The notes beneath the pieces were generated by a model that saw nothing but the letters and a program-made list of their open reading frames with translations, had not been told where the DNA came from and did not search any database. Position numbers and translations under genes: made by a program. A DNA stretch of 64,000 nt. Origin: Shewanella schlegeliana (GTDB lineage Bacteria; Pseudomonadota; Gammaproteobacteria; Enterobacterales; Shewanellaceae). The stretch is from assembly GCF_016765635.1 (NCBI RefSeq), contig NZ_JAESVD010000004.1, positions 62,001-126,000 of the forward strand, given 5' to 3'. This document shows, in pieces, positions 46,429-56,244 of this stretch (positions within the stretch are counted from its first letter, which is position 1; every line of letters starts with the position of its first letter).

Positions 46429-48516
46429 TTAGTGTGGACTCAAACGTGCCACCCAACCACCGCTTGGTGCAAGCTGGATTTTAATCAGGCTTTGAGCCGT
46501 TACCACTTCACTCTTCGACGCATAATCACTGCCATAGCGATGTGCATTCGGCCCATCAGTAATACTGTGCATCTGATACAGCTTGTTATCGCTGCCAAGA
46601 AAACTCAAATCTAGGGTGAACTCCCTTTGCTTTGAGTTACCCATCACCCCGATAAACCATTGATTGCCTGAACGTCTCGCAATCATTATATGGTCACTAA
46701 TCTTAGCTGACAGCACCTGAGTCTCATCCCATACCGTTGGCACACGGGTGATGAACTCTGTGCTCTCATGCTCACGCAGATAGTGTGATGGCGTGTCGGC
46801 AAGCATCTGCAGTGGGCTTTCAAACACCACATACATAGCAAGTTGGTGAGCCCGAGTGGTCTTGCTCATCGGACGGTTAAAGTTAATATTAAAGTTCTCA
46901 GGTTGAGCATTCACCATGGCGCCTGGGGTGTAATCCATCGGGCCTGCAAGCTGGCGAATAAACGGCAGAGTTAAGTTATGCTCGGCAGTGATATAGTCAC
47001 CCCATTTATTATGCTCAAGCCCCCGCACACCTTCTCGAGTGATCACATTAGGGTAAGCGCGGCGCAGACCCGCAGGCTTATATGAGCCATGAAAGTCCAC
47101 CAAGAGTTTACGCTGTGCTGCCAGTTTGGCGATCTTCCAGTAATAATTGACCATGGCCTGATCGTCTCGCTGCATAAAGTCGACTTTTATCCCTGCAGCG
47201 CCCCACTGCTCAAACCTGTCGAGCGCCACTTCAAGTTCATTATCCAGCGTCTTCCAGATCACCCAGAGGATCACATCGACATTTTTGCTCTTACCATAAG
47301 CGATGATCTCCTCTACATCGATCTCATCAACAACATTGAGCACACTGTCTAAATGATGCCAGCCTTCATCTAACACTATGTACTCGATGCCAAACTTAGC
47401 CGCAAAATCGATGTAATACTTATAGGTTTGAGTGTTGAGCCCAGCGTTAAAGTCGACCCCAAATACATTGTTAGCATTCCACCAATCCCAAGCCACTTGA
47501 CCTGGCTTGACCCAGCTTGCATCGATGGCCAGTTCATCGGCCAACAAATATGACAACTCATTGGTGAGCAGCTCTGCATCATTTTGCGCGATGGCAAAGA
47601 CGCGCCAAGGAAACAGAGCCGAGGCTGGTGATGTGCTTATCGTCTCTCTGCTGGCAATATAATCGGCGCGCTGAATAATATGCTCATTTCTATCAGAGTC
47701 TTGCTTAAGCTCGCTCTTGAGTACAACCGCAGGAAAGCGGGCGTTAAATCCTTGCTTACCACTGCCCTCAAGCCAGAGGCCGGGATAGTCTCTTAAGCCT
47801 GTCTCAGTAATAACCAACTTAATATCATCGACATCCACTAATAGCGGCAAGCTAGCAAACTGCTCTGAGCTGATTTCAGTTAATCGCTTAGGAAGATAAA
47901 GACGCTCGTTATGGCTAATAAAGCTTGTTTCTTCGGGAAAGAGCACCCGATGATCGCCATCAAAGTTCAACGCAACCGTTTCACTGCTAACCACTAATGC
48001 GCCGCCTTGCTCGGTGGTAAAGCGGTAGGCTAATCCCTGATCGAACAGCCTAAAACTAAGCGCAAGCTGATTATCAAAACTCAGCGTGAGCTGGTTATAG
48101 TGCTCTTGGACTCGCTTGGATTTTTGCTGAACATGGGGCTGCAGTTCACGGTTAACAGTAAGGTGTTTAACATCAATGACCTTAGCCTCACTTAAGCTGG
48201 ACTTCATAGCTTGAAGCACGATGTCAGCAACGGACTCTTTCAGCACAGGCTTACCCGATACGGTAAGCGAATAACGGACGCCTTTTTCTGCAGGAGCGCT
48301 GACAGTTAAGCTTAACTCTCCATTAGGTGAGGTTAAGCTATAGGGCCCTTGGATTTCAGCTGCGTTGGCGGCTCCAATAGCGCTTAGCAATAAACCGAAC
48401 GCTAAACCGTTAGCGAAGCGGCTAACTAAACGACTAACTAAACGACCAACTAAACCAGCAGCTAAGCCCCTAGTAATCCAGCCCAGTGTTAAAGATTTAA
48501 AAGATAATGTCTTCAT
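46429..48516 (-). CDS. Glycoside hydrolase family 97 (retaining type, alpha-galactosidase-like)
   Basis: 695 residues from ATG 48516, preceded by AGGGA; in-frame codons further upstream are less likely. The long basic-hydrophobic leader contains a tandem repeat (see 48420-48467) and ends ANAAEIQG, a signal-peptide cleavage pattern. The GH97 layout is clear: N-terminal beta-sandwich, then a TIM barrel with VAWDWWN, VLDEGWHHLDSV, GIKVDFMQRDDQ (Asp446, the nucleophile position of retaining members), LVDFHGS, and NVITREGVRGLEHNKWG. Inverting SusB-type members lack that Asp. It is downstream of a lipoprotein glycosidase gene on the same strand, with a terminator between. Confidence 0.92.
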   Translation of the reverse strand: MKTLSFKSLTLGWITRGLAAGLVGRLVSRLVSRFANGLAFGLLLSAIGAANAAEIQGPYSLTSPNGELSLTVSAPAEKGVRYSLTVSGKPVLKESVADIVLQAMKSSLSEAKVIDVKHLTVNRELQPHVQQKSKRVQEHYNQLTLSFDNQLALSFRLFDQGLAYRFTTEQGGALVVSSETVALNFDGDHRVLFPEETSFISHNERLYLPKRLTEISSEQFASLPLLVDVDDIKLVITETGLRDYPGLWLEGSGKQGFNARFPAVVLKSELKQDSDRNEHIIQRADYIASRETISTSPASALFPWRVFAIAQNDAELLTNELSYLLADELAIDASWVKPGQVAWDWWNANNVFGVDFNAGLNTQTYKYYIDFAAKFGIEYIVLDEGWHHLDSVLNVVDEIDVEEIIAYGKSKNVDVILWVIWKTLDNELEVALDRFEQWGAAGIKVDFMQRDDQAMVNYYWKIAKLAAQRKLLVDFHGSYKPAGLRRAYPNVITREGVRGLEHNKWGDYITAEHNLTLPFIRQLAGPMDYTPGAMVNAQPENFNINFNRPMSKTTRAHQLAMYVVFESPLQMLADTPSHYLREHESTEFITRVPTVWDETQVLSAKISDHIMIARRSGNQWFIGVMGNSKQREFTLDLSFLGSDNKLYQMHSITDGPNAHRYGSDYASKSEVVTAQSLIKIQLAPSGGWVARLSPH
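48420..48467 (-). repeat. 12-bp tandem repeat in the GH97 signal-peptide region
   Basis: Three near-identical units (variants of GGCTAACTAAAC at 48420-48431, 48432-48443, 48444-48455) and a diverged fourth up to 48467. They encode a four-residue unit like RLVS, lengthening the N-terminal leader. Confidence 0.75.
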
Positions 48517-48570
48517 TGATTTCCCTAGCCAATCTTGAGCAAGCAAAGCCGCTATTAACTGTCAAAGCCA

Positions 48571-48605
48571 TAAAAAAACAGGTTAAGTGAATGCCACTTA
48601 ACCTG
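48571..48605 (-). terminator. Terminator of the lipoprotein glycosidase gene
   Basis: CAGGTTAAGTG/CACTTAACCTG perfect 11-bp stem, five-base loop, then T7 on the minus strand. It lies between this gene and GH97. Confidence 0.92.
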
Positions 48606-48621
48606 CTTCGATTACCAAACC

Positions 48622-50691
48622 TTAAAGGCTGACACTGATAGGAGCCTGACCGTCCCAGCTAAACTGCTGCAGCTCGCCCAGCTCCTGTTCTATGGTGACA
48701 TTAAAACCCTGCTCACTGCCTTCTACGCGGCTCACACAAACATCGAAGTTACTCTCGAAGGCTCGAATATGCTTCAAGCACATATTGTCCCAAGTCGCTG
48801 GCAGATAGGGCGCCAGCTCGAAACGCTTGAAGCCCGTTGGCTCAATACCAAAAATGCCTTCGGTCACCACGCGAGCATAAAGGGCGCTCTCGGCTGACAG
48901 GTGACGCTGATCGCCTTCAGGCCACGCCTCGACAGCGTAAGGCACATGCTCACCTAGCAGACGCTTACGAGAGTAGTACTTAAAGTAACGCATCGCAGTA
49001 TCTGTCTCTTGGGCTGCAAAAATGCCTCTAAAAGCATACAGTGTTGCTCGGTCCCAAAAGGTTTTATTACCCGCTTCACTGTAGATCCCATCGGCACTCC
49101 ATAAATGCTCAGATAGGACGGCGGCAAGGGTTTGATCTTTACGGTCAAACACGCCAAAGGAAAATGGCAGCGCAATCCAGGCCCTTAGCTTATCGTTCCC
49201 TTCATAGTACTGATAGGTATCAAAGCCTTGCACATTGGCACCAAAATAGGCCTCGATATCTTTAGCCAGCTTCTTGGCGCGCTGTTGATAGTCTCTAGCT
49301 AACTCACTACGCCCAAGCTCGTTATTTAAATGGCTCGCCGAGATCAAGGCGCCATAGGTCAGCATGTTAGTGCTTAAGTTGACATCCCCCGCAGGAAAAC
49401 GTCCCTCCAGCTCATCACTGTCCGATGCAATAACTCCCTCATCCGTTTGCTTGGCGTAACTAAAATCGATACACCAATCGATTAAAGGCAATAACGCCTT
49501 CGCCTGCTCTTCATCGCCATAGGCCAGTGCAAAACGGCTAGCGCCATAGGCTATCATCGCGCAGTCGCCTCTATCGCCTGCACCGTTCCAGATATCATCG
49601 CCTTCGGCGATGATTGAAGATGGAATCGCCTTGCCCTCATCATTCATAAAGCGAGCAAAGTGTTCGAAACTATTAATCGCCGACTCGTTACCAACATCAT
49701 TGCCGAGAAACGGAAAGAAGGGGTTGATATATTCCGCCTGATCGTTGGCCCAGATAGCAGCGTAATAACGTCCGCCGCCCGGAGCATGCATTAAGCCGCC
49801 TTTAGTTCTAAAAATCGATTCCGCGCTGCGTAACTTGGCAAATTCAAACATCTTATTGATGTTCTCATCGGGCGTGATCAGCTGTAGATTTTGATTCAGG
49901 GTCGCCACATACTCATCACGCAGTATAATCTCTTTCGCCCCATCAAATTGTCGATTCTGGCCCGCTTTAGTGGCCTTAAAGTCCACATAGATGGTTAGGC
50001 TGTCATCGGGTTCGAGATTAAATTCGCCCACCTTATCACTGCTGGCTTCGATTCGATAACTGCCATATACCCCTTCCTCGGCTGGGATATCGATGCGGTA
50101 ATCAAGCGCATCTATACTCAACGCCACAGTTTTGTCACTAGCATTACTAAAGGTCAGTGCCTCAACCATCACAGGCTGCCTAGTGCTAGCAGATAACAAG
50201 CGCGTGAGTGTAATGCCTTGCCCAATTTGGCTCGTCAGCGTAAGACGACCATCAATACTCGCCTGTTTAAGCAGCTCTTGCTCTACAGCTTGACCATTGA
50301 TAGCAATACGCGGCGATACCGAAAGCGGGAAGTCATGGATAAGGCTGGCGTGAGTATCATTAGGTATGGTGCGCAGCATGGGCCACACCAGCTTTCTATT
50401 TAGGGTAAGTGAGCCATCCGCATCGCTACCATAATAGATAATGGCTGAGGCTTGCTCACCACTCATTTCGATATGATCTTGGTGGCTATCGTTCACATCC
50501 CAAACTAGACCGTTATCGGTAAGCAGCCAACGGTCGTTAAGCGTATCGGCTAAACCGTTTAAATACTGGCTATTTTCTTGTGCTTGGGCTGCATCACTAG
50601 TTAGCTGGTTTTCAATTTGGGGGTCATTTGAACAAGCGGATAAAATGGCAATGGCAATGGCACAGGCCGAGGTGGCAAATAGTTTTCTCAT
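48622..50691 (-). CDS. Lipoprotein glycosidase, predicted (alpha/alpha)6-barrel type
   Basis: 689 residues from ATG 50691; the in-frame start ten codons earlier has a weaker context. Lipobox LSAC at Cys20. An N-terminal beta-rich domain (about 40-260) is followed by a helical catalytic-type domain with APGGGRYYAAIWANDQAEYI, WNGAGDRGDCAMIAYGASRFALAYGD, AGDVNLSTNMLTYGALISAS and a C-terminal EAWPEGDQRHLSAESALYARVV. This six-hairpin layout, with Asp/Glu-rich barrel loops, suggests a glycosidase. I cannot assign the family or substrate. An AraC-type gene lies upstream on the same strand. Confidence 0.8.
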   Translation of the reverse strand: MRKLFATSACAIAIAILSACSNDPQIENQLTSDAAQAQENSQYLNGLADTLNDRWLLTDNGLVWDVNDSHQDHIEMSGEQASAIIYYGSDADGSLTLNRKLVWPMLRTIPNDTHASLIHDFPLSVSPRIAINGQAVEQELLKQASIDGRLTLTSQIGQGITLTRLLSASTRQPVMVEALTFSNASDKTVALSIDALDYRIDIPAEEGVYGSYRIEASSDKVGEFNLEPDDSLTIYVDFKATKAGQNRQFDGAKEIILRDEYVATLNQNLQLITPDENINKMFEFAKLRSAESIFRTKGGLMHAPGGGRYYAAIWANDQAEYINPFFPFLGNDVGNESAINSFEHFARFMNDEGKAIPSSIIAEGDDIWNGAGDRGDCAMIAYGASRFALAYGDEEQAKALLPLIDWCIDFSYAKQTDEGVIASDSDELEGRFPAGDVNLSTNMLTYGALISASHLNNELGRSELARDYQQRAKKLAKDIEAYFGANVQGFDTYQYYEGNDKLRAWIALPFSFGVFDRKDQTLAAVLSEHLWSADGIYSEAGNKTFWDRATLYAFRGIFAAQETDTAMRYFKYYSRKRLLGEHVPYAVEAWPEGDQRHLSAESALYARVVTEGIFGIEPTGFKRFELAPYLPATWDNMCLKHIRAFESNFDVCVSRVEGSEQGFNVTIEQELGELQQFSWDGQAPISVSL

Positions 50692-50760
50692 AGTTATCTC
50701 GTGATATAGGGCGATATTCAAGTCAGCTATTTAGCTAATAACCCAGAACTGTCCTCGCAG

Positions 50761-50799
50761 GTTATTAAAACTAATCAAAAAGTTGTTAAAACTGATTGA
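50761..50799. promoter_or_regulatory. Two 18-bp direct repeats with a 21-bp period, candidate AraC-type operator
   Basis: Half-sites 50761-50778 and 50782-50799 share 14 of 18 bases (GTTNTTAAAACT core). The 21-bp spacing puts both on the same DNA face. They lie 70-108 bp upstream of the lipoprotein glycosidase start and just after the AraC-type gene. Recognition by that regulator is inferred. Confidence 0.6.
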
Positions 50800-50859
50800 A
50801 GCATGAACAGTCACGAGCACTCTTACTAAAAAGCCGTGAAGCCTTCCTAAAAAATCACC

Positions 50860-51750
50860 TTAACCAATCACCTTGCGCCTAAACTCCAGTGGTGACATGG
50901 AAAATTCACGCTGAAAAATATCGTAAAATCGACTCACAGAGCCAAAGCCAGCTTCAAGGGCAATATTGAGTACAGGGCTTTGAGTATCAATGAGTAGCGC
51001 CTGAGCATGTTGCAGCCTTAGCTGATTAATGTACTGTTTGATCGACACCTTCATCACCCGATTAAATAACTTCATGGCATAGTTTTTATGTAAGCCCGTT
51101 GAGCTTGAAACATTTTCAATTGTGATTTTTTGATCGTAATTATCGGCAATATAACGCAGCATGGTTTGAATATGGTTTAAGCCACCGAAGACCTGCTTAT
51201 CGTCCTGTAGCTCTCCTTGTTTAGTCACAGGCTTGGCTAACTCGAAAGTACTGTAATCCTCAATGGACATGCGCCGGATCCGGCCACGGATCTCATTAAT
51301 AACCTGACTCGTTAGTAAGGGGGCTTGACGCTTAATATCGCTTTCCCAGATCTGTGTCAGCTCTTTATCACAAGCGTATAAACTGTCAGAGACGATAACC
51401 TCACCGTGCAGTAACTGGCTCACAAAGTGACTTGGCAACATCCAAGTTAAAAATGATTGCAGCGGGATATAGATATTAACCAGTTCACCGTCACCACGGG
51501 AAGCCGTCATTTGATGGGGAAAGGAGGCCCAGAAGATAATCATCCGCCCCTCTGGCACGGTGATCTCTTGACCATTAATCAAATAGTCTGCCGAGCAGTC
51601 GAAGAGGTAATTAATCTCTATATGCCCGTGCCAGTGGCTATGGGGCATGACCGCCGGTTTTTTACGATGAAAGCCAAACTGAGTATCTTGAGCTTGTACG
51701 GCCAATGGACTGGCTTCATTAAAGGAGATTTTCTCAACCCATTCAAACAT
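50860..51750 (-). CDS. AraC-family regulator with cupin-type N-terminal domain
   Basis: 296 residues from ATG 51750 (MFEWVEKISFNEAS), with GGGG eight bases before it; a TTG start at 51783 is possible. An N-terminal AraC-binding cupin (MPHSHWHGHIEINYLFDCSAD, then GQEITVPEGRMIIFW) is followed by two C-terminal helix-turn-helix units (ITIENVSSSTGLHKNYAMKLF and LNIALEAGFGSVSRFYDIFQREFSMSPLEFR, quoted in parts). The position upstream of two glycosidase genes and the direct repeats between them point to sugar-responsive control of the locus. Confidence 0.9.
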   Translation of the reverse strand: MFEWVEKISFNEASPLAVQAQDTQFGFHRKKPAVMPHSHWHGHIEINYLFDCSADYLINGQEITVPEGRMIIFWASFPHQMTASRGDGELVNIYIPLQSFLTWMLPSHFVSQLLHGEVIVSDSLYACDKELTQIWESDIKRQAPLLTSQVINEIRGRIRRMSIEDYSTFELAKPVTKQGELQDDKQVFGGLNHIQTMLRYIADNYDQKITIENVSSSTGLHKNYAMKLFNRVMKVSIKQYINQLRLQHAQALLIDTQSPVLNIALEAGFGSVSRFYDIFQREFSMSPLEFRRKVIG

Positions 51751-51855
51751 CTGTCTAACCCCATGGCTACTGTTAGGTATCAAGCTACCCCATAGGGTTT
51801 AGTTAAACAATTGAAAGTTACTAAACAAGAATTAAGCTTGAGTTTATGGGAATCG

Positions 51856-53886
51856 CTATCCGCTCGCCTTTTTCCGCACCGCGGGCTTCTTCGCTGTGGC
51901 TGCTCTTTTAGTTGTTGATGCTTTATTAGTTGCTGACGTCCCCTTCTTGCCCGAATAGCGACGCTTTTTAAAACCGCCATCAGGCACTTTAACTCCCTGT
52001 AGCGACGTCGGTAACTGCGCTCCAGCCTGTGTAATTAACTGCTGAAGTGATGCCAATAAAGGCTCCATAAAACTTTGATACTTTGCCTCTTTACGGCTTA
52101 TGGCATCGAGGTTATTTTCCCACAGTGCAGTCATATCGGGGGTGGTCGCACTTTGAGGTAAGCTGTTTATTAAGCCTTTGCCCACCTCGGTGGCCAAAAT
52201 AGACTTCCCTTGGCGAGTTAAGTAGTTACGTTTAAACAGCAGCTCTATGATCCCAGCCCTAGTTGCCTCTGTGCCTAAGCCATCCGTCTCTTTTAAGATT
52301 TTTCGGATTTCACTGTCGGTAACATAGCGACTAATGCCTGTCATGGCACTGAGCAAGGTGGCATCGGTAAAATGCTTAGGTGGCTGAGTCTGCTTTTCCA
52401 GTAGTTCTCCTCGCTCGCAGAGCAATACTTGGCCCTTTATTAGAGCGGGAATATTGGCCAAATGTTCATCGTCATCGGATTGTGACTGCGATGTTTGGCT
52501 TTTTTCTTGGTCTGCTTTAGTTGGTTGCTTAAGCAGTTGCTTCCACCCCAACGCTACCTCTTGCTTGGCCTTAGTCTTAAATAAACCACCAGCGATAATG
52601 ATTTCTACTTGGGTCTCTTTATAAAGATAAGCGGGATAAAACTGCATCAGGTACTGACGTGCGATCTGCAGATAAAGCTGCTTTTCGGCCTGGCTAAGGT
52701 TAGATAAATTAGCGGTTTTCTCGGTGGGGACGATCGCGTGGTGCGCATCGACCTTTTTGTCGTTCCACGCCTTAGATTTAAGCTTGGCATTAGGCTGCTC
52801 ACAACCAGACACCAATTCGCTCGCACCACTCAGCACCGCACGAATAACACTCGGTGCTAACCCGTGTTGCTCAACCGGAAGATAACGGCTATCTGAGCGG
52901 GGATAGGTGATAAGTTTGTGCTTCTCATATAACGACTGACAGGTATCGAGCACAGATTTAGCACTCATACCAAAGCGCTTGGCCGCGTCGATCTGTAGTG
53001 CCGATAAGCTATAGGGCAAAGGCGCATTCTGTTTCTTGTCTTGCGCAACCACTTTTTCCACCCTTGCGCCTTGACCGCTAATACGGCCGACGACGTTCTG
53101 CGCTAACCCTTTCGACAGCACTCGCCCCTCTTCATCCATATAGGGCTGGCAGGCTTCGCTCGGTTGCCATTTTGCGCTAAAACGTTCTTGATTATCGGTG
53201 GCGAGGTGCGCTAACACCTCATAGAAAGGTTTAGAGACAAACTCTGCAATTTCGGCGTCGCGGCGCACCACTAATCCCAGTACCGGAGTTTGCACCCGCC
53301 CGACAGACAGCACGCCTTGATAACCGACCTTACGCCCTTGGATCGTATAAGCACGGGTCATGTTCATCCCGTAGAGCCAATCGGCCCGTGACCTTGCCAG
53401 TGCCGATGTCGATAATGGAATAAATTCACGGTTTGAGCGCAGCTGTCCCAGCGCCCTTTTCACCGCTTGGGGATTTAAGTCGCTGATCAATAACCGCTGC
53501 GCGTTTTGTAACTTAGCCCCTTTCACACCGAGATGAGCAATGATCTCATCGACTAGCAGTTGTCCCTCTCTATCAGGATCGCCGGCATTAACAAGCTGTG
53601 TGGCCTCTTTCACTAAGCCTCTCAGCACTGCTATCTGGCCACGCATCTTATATTTAGGCTTCATCTTCCAAGTCTCTGGCACAATGGGCAGGTGCTCAAA
53701 CTTCCATGACTTGTACTCTGGCGAGTAGGCATCGGGCTCAGCTTGCTCAAGCAGATGGCCAACGCACCAAGAGACACAATCGCCATTGGCGGCACGAATA
53801 AAGCCATCACCTTTCTTTAGCGGTTTAGGCAACACATCGGCAATGGCTCTTCCAAGGCTTGGTTTTTCAGCAATATATAAGATCAT
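51856..53886 (-). CDS. topB: DNA topoisomerase III
   Basis: 676 residues from ATG 53886 (MILYIAEKPSLGRAIADVLP); the ATG is preceded by no clear ribosome site. TopB motifs: TOPRIM domain AGDPDREGQLLVDEII, SRADWLYGMNMTRAYT, SVGRVQTPVLGLVV, LITYPRSDSRYLP with the catalytic Tyr at about 327, and GTEATRAGIIELLFKRNYL. The C-terminus is a Lys/Ala/Thr-rich tail of about 35 residues with no zinc fingers. It decatenates and unlinks DNA. Confidence 0.96.
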   Translation of the reverse strand: MILYIAEKPSLGRAIADVLPKPLKKGDGFIRAANGDCVSWCVGHLLEQAEPDAYSPEYKSWKFEHLPIVPETWKMKPKYKMRGQIAVLRGLVKEATQLVNAGDPDREGQLLVDEIIAHLGVKGAKLQNAQRLLISDLNPQAVKRALGQLRSNREFIPLSTSALARSRADWLYGMNMTRAYTIQGRKVGYQGVLSVGRVQTPVLGLVVRRDAEIAEFVSKPFYEVLAHLATDNQERFSAKWQPSEACQPYMDEEGRVLSKGLAQNVVGRISGQGARVEKVVAQDKKQNAPLPYSLSALQIDAAKRFGMSAKSVLDTCQSLYEKHKLITYPRSDSRYLPVEQHGLAPSVIRAVLSGASELVSGCEQPNAKLKSKAWNDKKVDAHHAIVPTEKTANLSNLSQAEKQLYLQIARQYLMQFYPAYLYKETQVEIIIAGGLFKTKAKQEVALGWKQLLKQPTKADQEKSQTSQSQSDDDEHLANIPALIKGQVLLCERGELLEKQTQPPKHFTDATLLSAMTGISRYVTDSEIRKILKETDGLGTEATRAGIIELLFKRNYLTRQGKSILATEVGKGLINSLPQSATTPDMTALWENNLDAISRKEAKYQSFMEPLLASLQQLITQAGAQLPTSLQGVKVPDGGFKKRRYSGKKGTSATNKASTTKRAATAKKPAVRKKASG

Positions 53887-54039
53887 GAGCAAGAATTAGG
53901 ATTACTGTATAAATTAACAGTAACTGTACATTGAAGCGCTAAAGGGTGCAAACGAAAGCCTTACGGCCGAGGCTATTTACAAACGAAGTGACTAGCTTTT
54001 ATTCAAACAAAGTCTATTTTGCTGACAACTGCTCTTTGA

Positions 54040-54084
54040 TGCTAGTTCAGAGACAAACTTATTTGGTGCTAGTACAGAGACAAA
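54040..54084. repeat. Two 18-bp direct repeats between purF and topB
   Basis: TGCTAGTTCAGAGACAAA at 54040-54057 and TGCTAGTACAGAGACAAA at 54067-54084 differ at one base and are 27 bp apart. Located in the topB upstream region, just before the purF terminator. Confidence 0.55.
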
Positions 54085-54094
54085 GCATAGACAC

Positions 54095-54120
54095 AAAAAA
54101 GCCGAGCTATTGCTCGGCTT
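54095..54120 (-). terminator. Terminator of purF
   Basis: GCCGAGC/GCTCGGC stem with TATT loop; the minus strand continues with a T-run. Confidence 0.88.
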
Positions 54121-54141
54121 AATTCCCAGGGCTTTAAAAGC

Positions 54142-55656
54142 TTATGGGTGGCAAACGTTATGCATCTCTAAGTTTGTACCAATGTCCTTACTGCGGTTCG
54201 CCTTTGCATCATCATTACGCAGTTGCGTAATGTAGTCTAAGTACTCTTGGTCCACGTCATTAGTGACATATTTACCGTCAAATACAGAGGTTTCGAAACG
54301 CTTGATTCCTGGATTTCCTTTACGTACCGCTTCGACAAGATCCTCAAGTGACTGGAAAATCATGCCATCGGCACCAATCAGCTTAGTGATCTCTTCAACA
54401 TCACGCCCATGAGCAATCAGCTCATTAGTGGTCGGCATATCGATGCCATACACGTTCGGGAAACGGATTTCAGGTGCCGCCGACGCGAAGTACACCTTCT
54501 TGGCTCCAGCATCACGCGCCATCTCGATGATCTGCTCAGATGTCGTACCGCGTACGATAGAGTCATCGACCAATAGTACATTCTTACCCTTAAACTCATC
54601 GCCAATCGCATTAAGCTTACGGCGTACAGACTTCTTACGCTCCTGCTGACCCGGCATGATAAAGGTACGACCGATATAACGGTTTTTAACGAAGCCTTGG
54701 CGGTACGGCAAGTCCATATGACGGGCGATTTCGAGGGCGATATCACATGACGTTTCTGGAATAGGGATCACCACATCGATATCGTGGTCTTCCCACTCTT
54801 TATTAATCTTTTCACCCAACATGGTGCCCATATTAACACGGCTGCTATAGACAGAGATGTTATCAATGGTCGAGTCAGGACGAGCAAAATAAACGAATTC
54901 GAAAATACAAGGAGAGTAGCTTGGTGAGTGTGCACATTGGCGAGTATATAGCTCACCTTCGAGGGTAATATAGACCGCTTCACCTGGCGCGACATCGCGC
55001 ATAAACTCAAAGCCAACTGCATCGAGGGCGACGCTTTCAGATGCGATCATATACTCGGTGCCAGACTCAGTTTCATGCTTACCAAGCACTAACGGACGAA
55101 TACCGAATGGATCTCTAAACGCCACTAATCCTTGACCAATAATCATGGCTGCGACCGCATAAGCACCACGAGTAATCTCGTGAACCTTTGCAACCGCGTT
55201 AAACACGTCATCGGCGCTTAGGTCATCAGTTGTCGTCTGTTGCAATTCATCGGCTAACAAGTTAAGCAGCACTTCAGAGTCTGAGGTCGTGTTAACGTGA
55301 CGACGTTGCTTAATTAAACGCTCATGTAATTCAACCGTGTTGGTTAAGTTTCCGTTATGCGCCAGAGAGATACCAAAAGGAGAGTTTACATAAAACGGCT
55401 GAGCTTCAGAAGCGCTAGAGCTTCCAGCTGTAGGGTAACGCACGTGACCTATGCCTGCATTACCTTGCAGACGTTGCATATGCTTTGGCTCAAAAACGTC
55501 TTTCACCAAACCATTGGCTTTACGCAGTCTAAACGCGCTGCCATCGACGGTCACAATGCCAGCAGCATCCTGTCCACGATGCTGGAGCACAGTCAGTGCA
55601 TCATAAATGGTTTGATTAACCGATGACTGGCCAACTATTCCGACAATACCACACAT
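54142..55656 (-). CDS. purF: Amidophosphoribosyltransferase
   Basis: 504 residues. First committed step of purine synthesis, transferring ammonia from glutamine to PRPP. Class II amidotransferase start MCGIVGIVG with catalytic Cys2, [26 protein letters not shown]; phosphoribosyltransferase domain with [15 protein letters not shown] and [17 protein letters not shown]. It is the end of the fimV-truA-folC-dedD-cvpA-purF run. Confidence 0.98.
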   Translation of the reverse strand: MCGIVGIVGQSSVNQTIYDALTVLQHRGQDAAGIVTVDGSAFRLRKANGLVKDVFEPKHMQRLQGNAGIGHVRYPTAGSSSASEAQPFYVNSPFGISLAHNGNLTNTVELHERLIKQRRHVNTTSDSEVLLNLLADELQQTTTDDLSADDVFNAVAKVHEITRGAYAVAAMIIGQGLVAFRDPFGIRPLVLGKHETESGTEYMIASESVALDAVGFEFMRDVAPGEAVYITLEGELYTRQCAHSPSYSPCIFEFVYFARPDSTIDNISVYSSRVNMGTMLGEKINKEWEDHDIDVVIPIPETSCDIALEIARHMDLPYRQGFVKNRYIGRTFIMPGQQERKKSVRRKLNAIGDEFKGKNVLLVDDSIVRGTTSEQIIEMARDAGAKKVYFASAAPEIRFPNVYGIDMPTTNELIAHGRDVEEITKLIGADGMIFQSLEDLVEAVRKGNPGIKRFETSVFDGKYVTNDVDQEYLDYITQLRNDDAKANRSKDIGTNLEMHNVCHP

Positions 55657-55755
55657 GGGTAAGCTTCCTCATTGTAAGATGTTCTATTATTGAATATTTT
55701 TGCCTTAGGTGAGACTAATATCCCTACCTAAAACCAAGTAATGCTTTAGTGCATT

Positions 55756-56244
55756 TTATATTTTGGGTACAAAGCTTGAGGTATTTTCCAAGTAGTCAAA
55801 GAACCACTGGATCACAACTCCAAATTCGGGCACGAGTGTAGAATCTTGCCACCAATCTGTGTTGGGTGCTCCGGTAAAAGCATCCATAAAAAACAGTAAC
55901 GCGCTAACGATCAATGCGCCTCTAAGGGCTCCGAAACATAAGCCAAGCACTCTATCCGTACCTGACAATCCGGTTTTAGAAACCAATTGACCAATTAAGT
56001 AATTAACAAGGGCGCCAAGAATAAGGGTCGATACGAACAAGATGGCAATCGCCACACCGTTGCGAACCATTTCATCTTGCATCTGAGTAAGGTGCGTAGC
56101 GAGTTTAAGATAAAACTGGCTAGCAATAAAAAAAGCAGCAAACCAAACCACGAGAGACATGGCTTCTTTTACAAAACCACGAACCAAACTTATCAAAGTT
56201 GATAGTCCGATAACGATAATTATGGCGTAATCAATCCAAACCAT
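55756..56244 (-). CDS. cvpA: CvpA family membrane protein
   Basis: 162 residues with four membrane helices and the CvpA start (WIDYAIIIVIGLSTLISLVRGFVKEAMSLVVWFAAFF, quoted in part as IDYAIIIVIGLSTLISLVRG). GLSGTDRVLGLCFGALRGALI is the conserved third segment. It is required for colicin V production in E. coli and has a role in envelope stress; mechanism not settled. It lies between purF and dedD as expected. Confidence 0.93.
   Translation of the reverse strand: MVWIDYAIIIVIGLSTLISLVRGFVKEAMSLVVWFAAFFIASQFYLKLATHLTQMQDEMVRNGVAIAILFVSTLILGALVNYLIGQLVSKTGLSGTDRVLGLCFGALRGALIVSALLFFMDAFTGAPNTDWWQDSTLVPEFGVVIQWFFDYLENTSSFVPKI

Noticed and set aside
52647..52829. Alternative-frame open reading frames inside topB, purF and galT
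   Set aside because: Each is wholly inside a well-supported gene on the same or opposite strand and lacks start signals.
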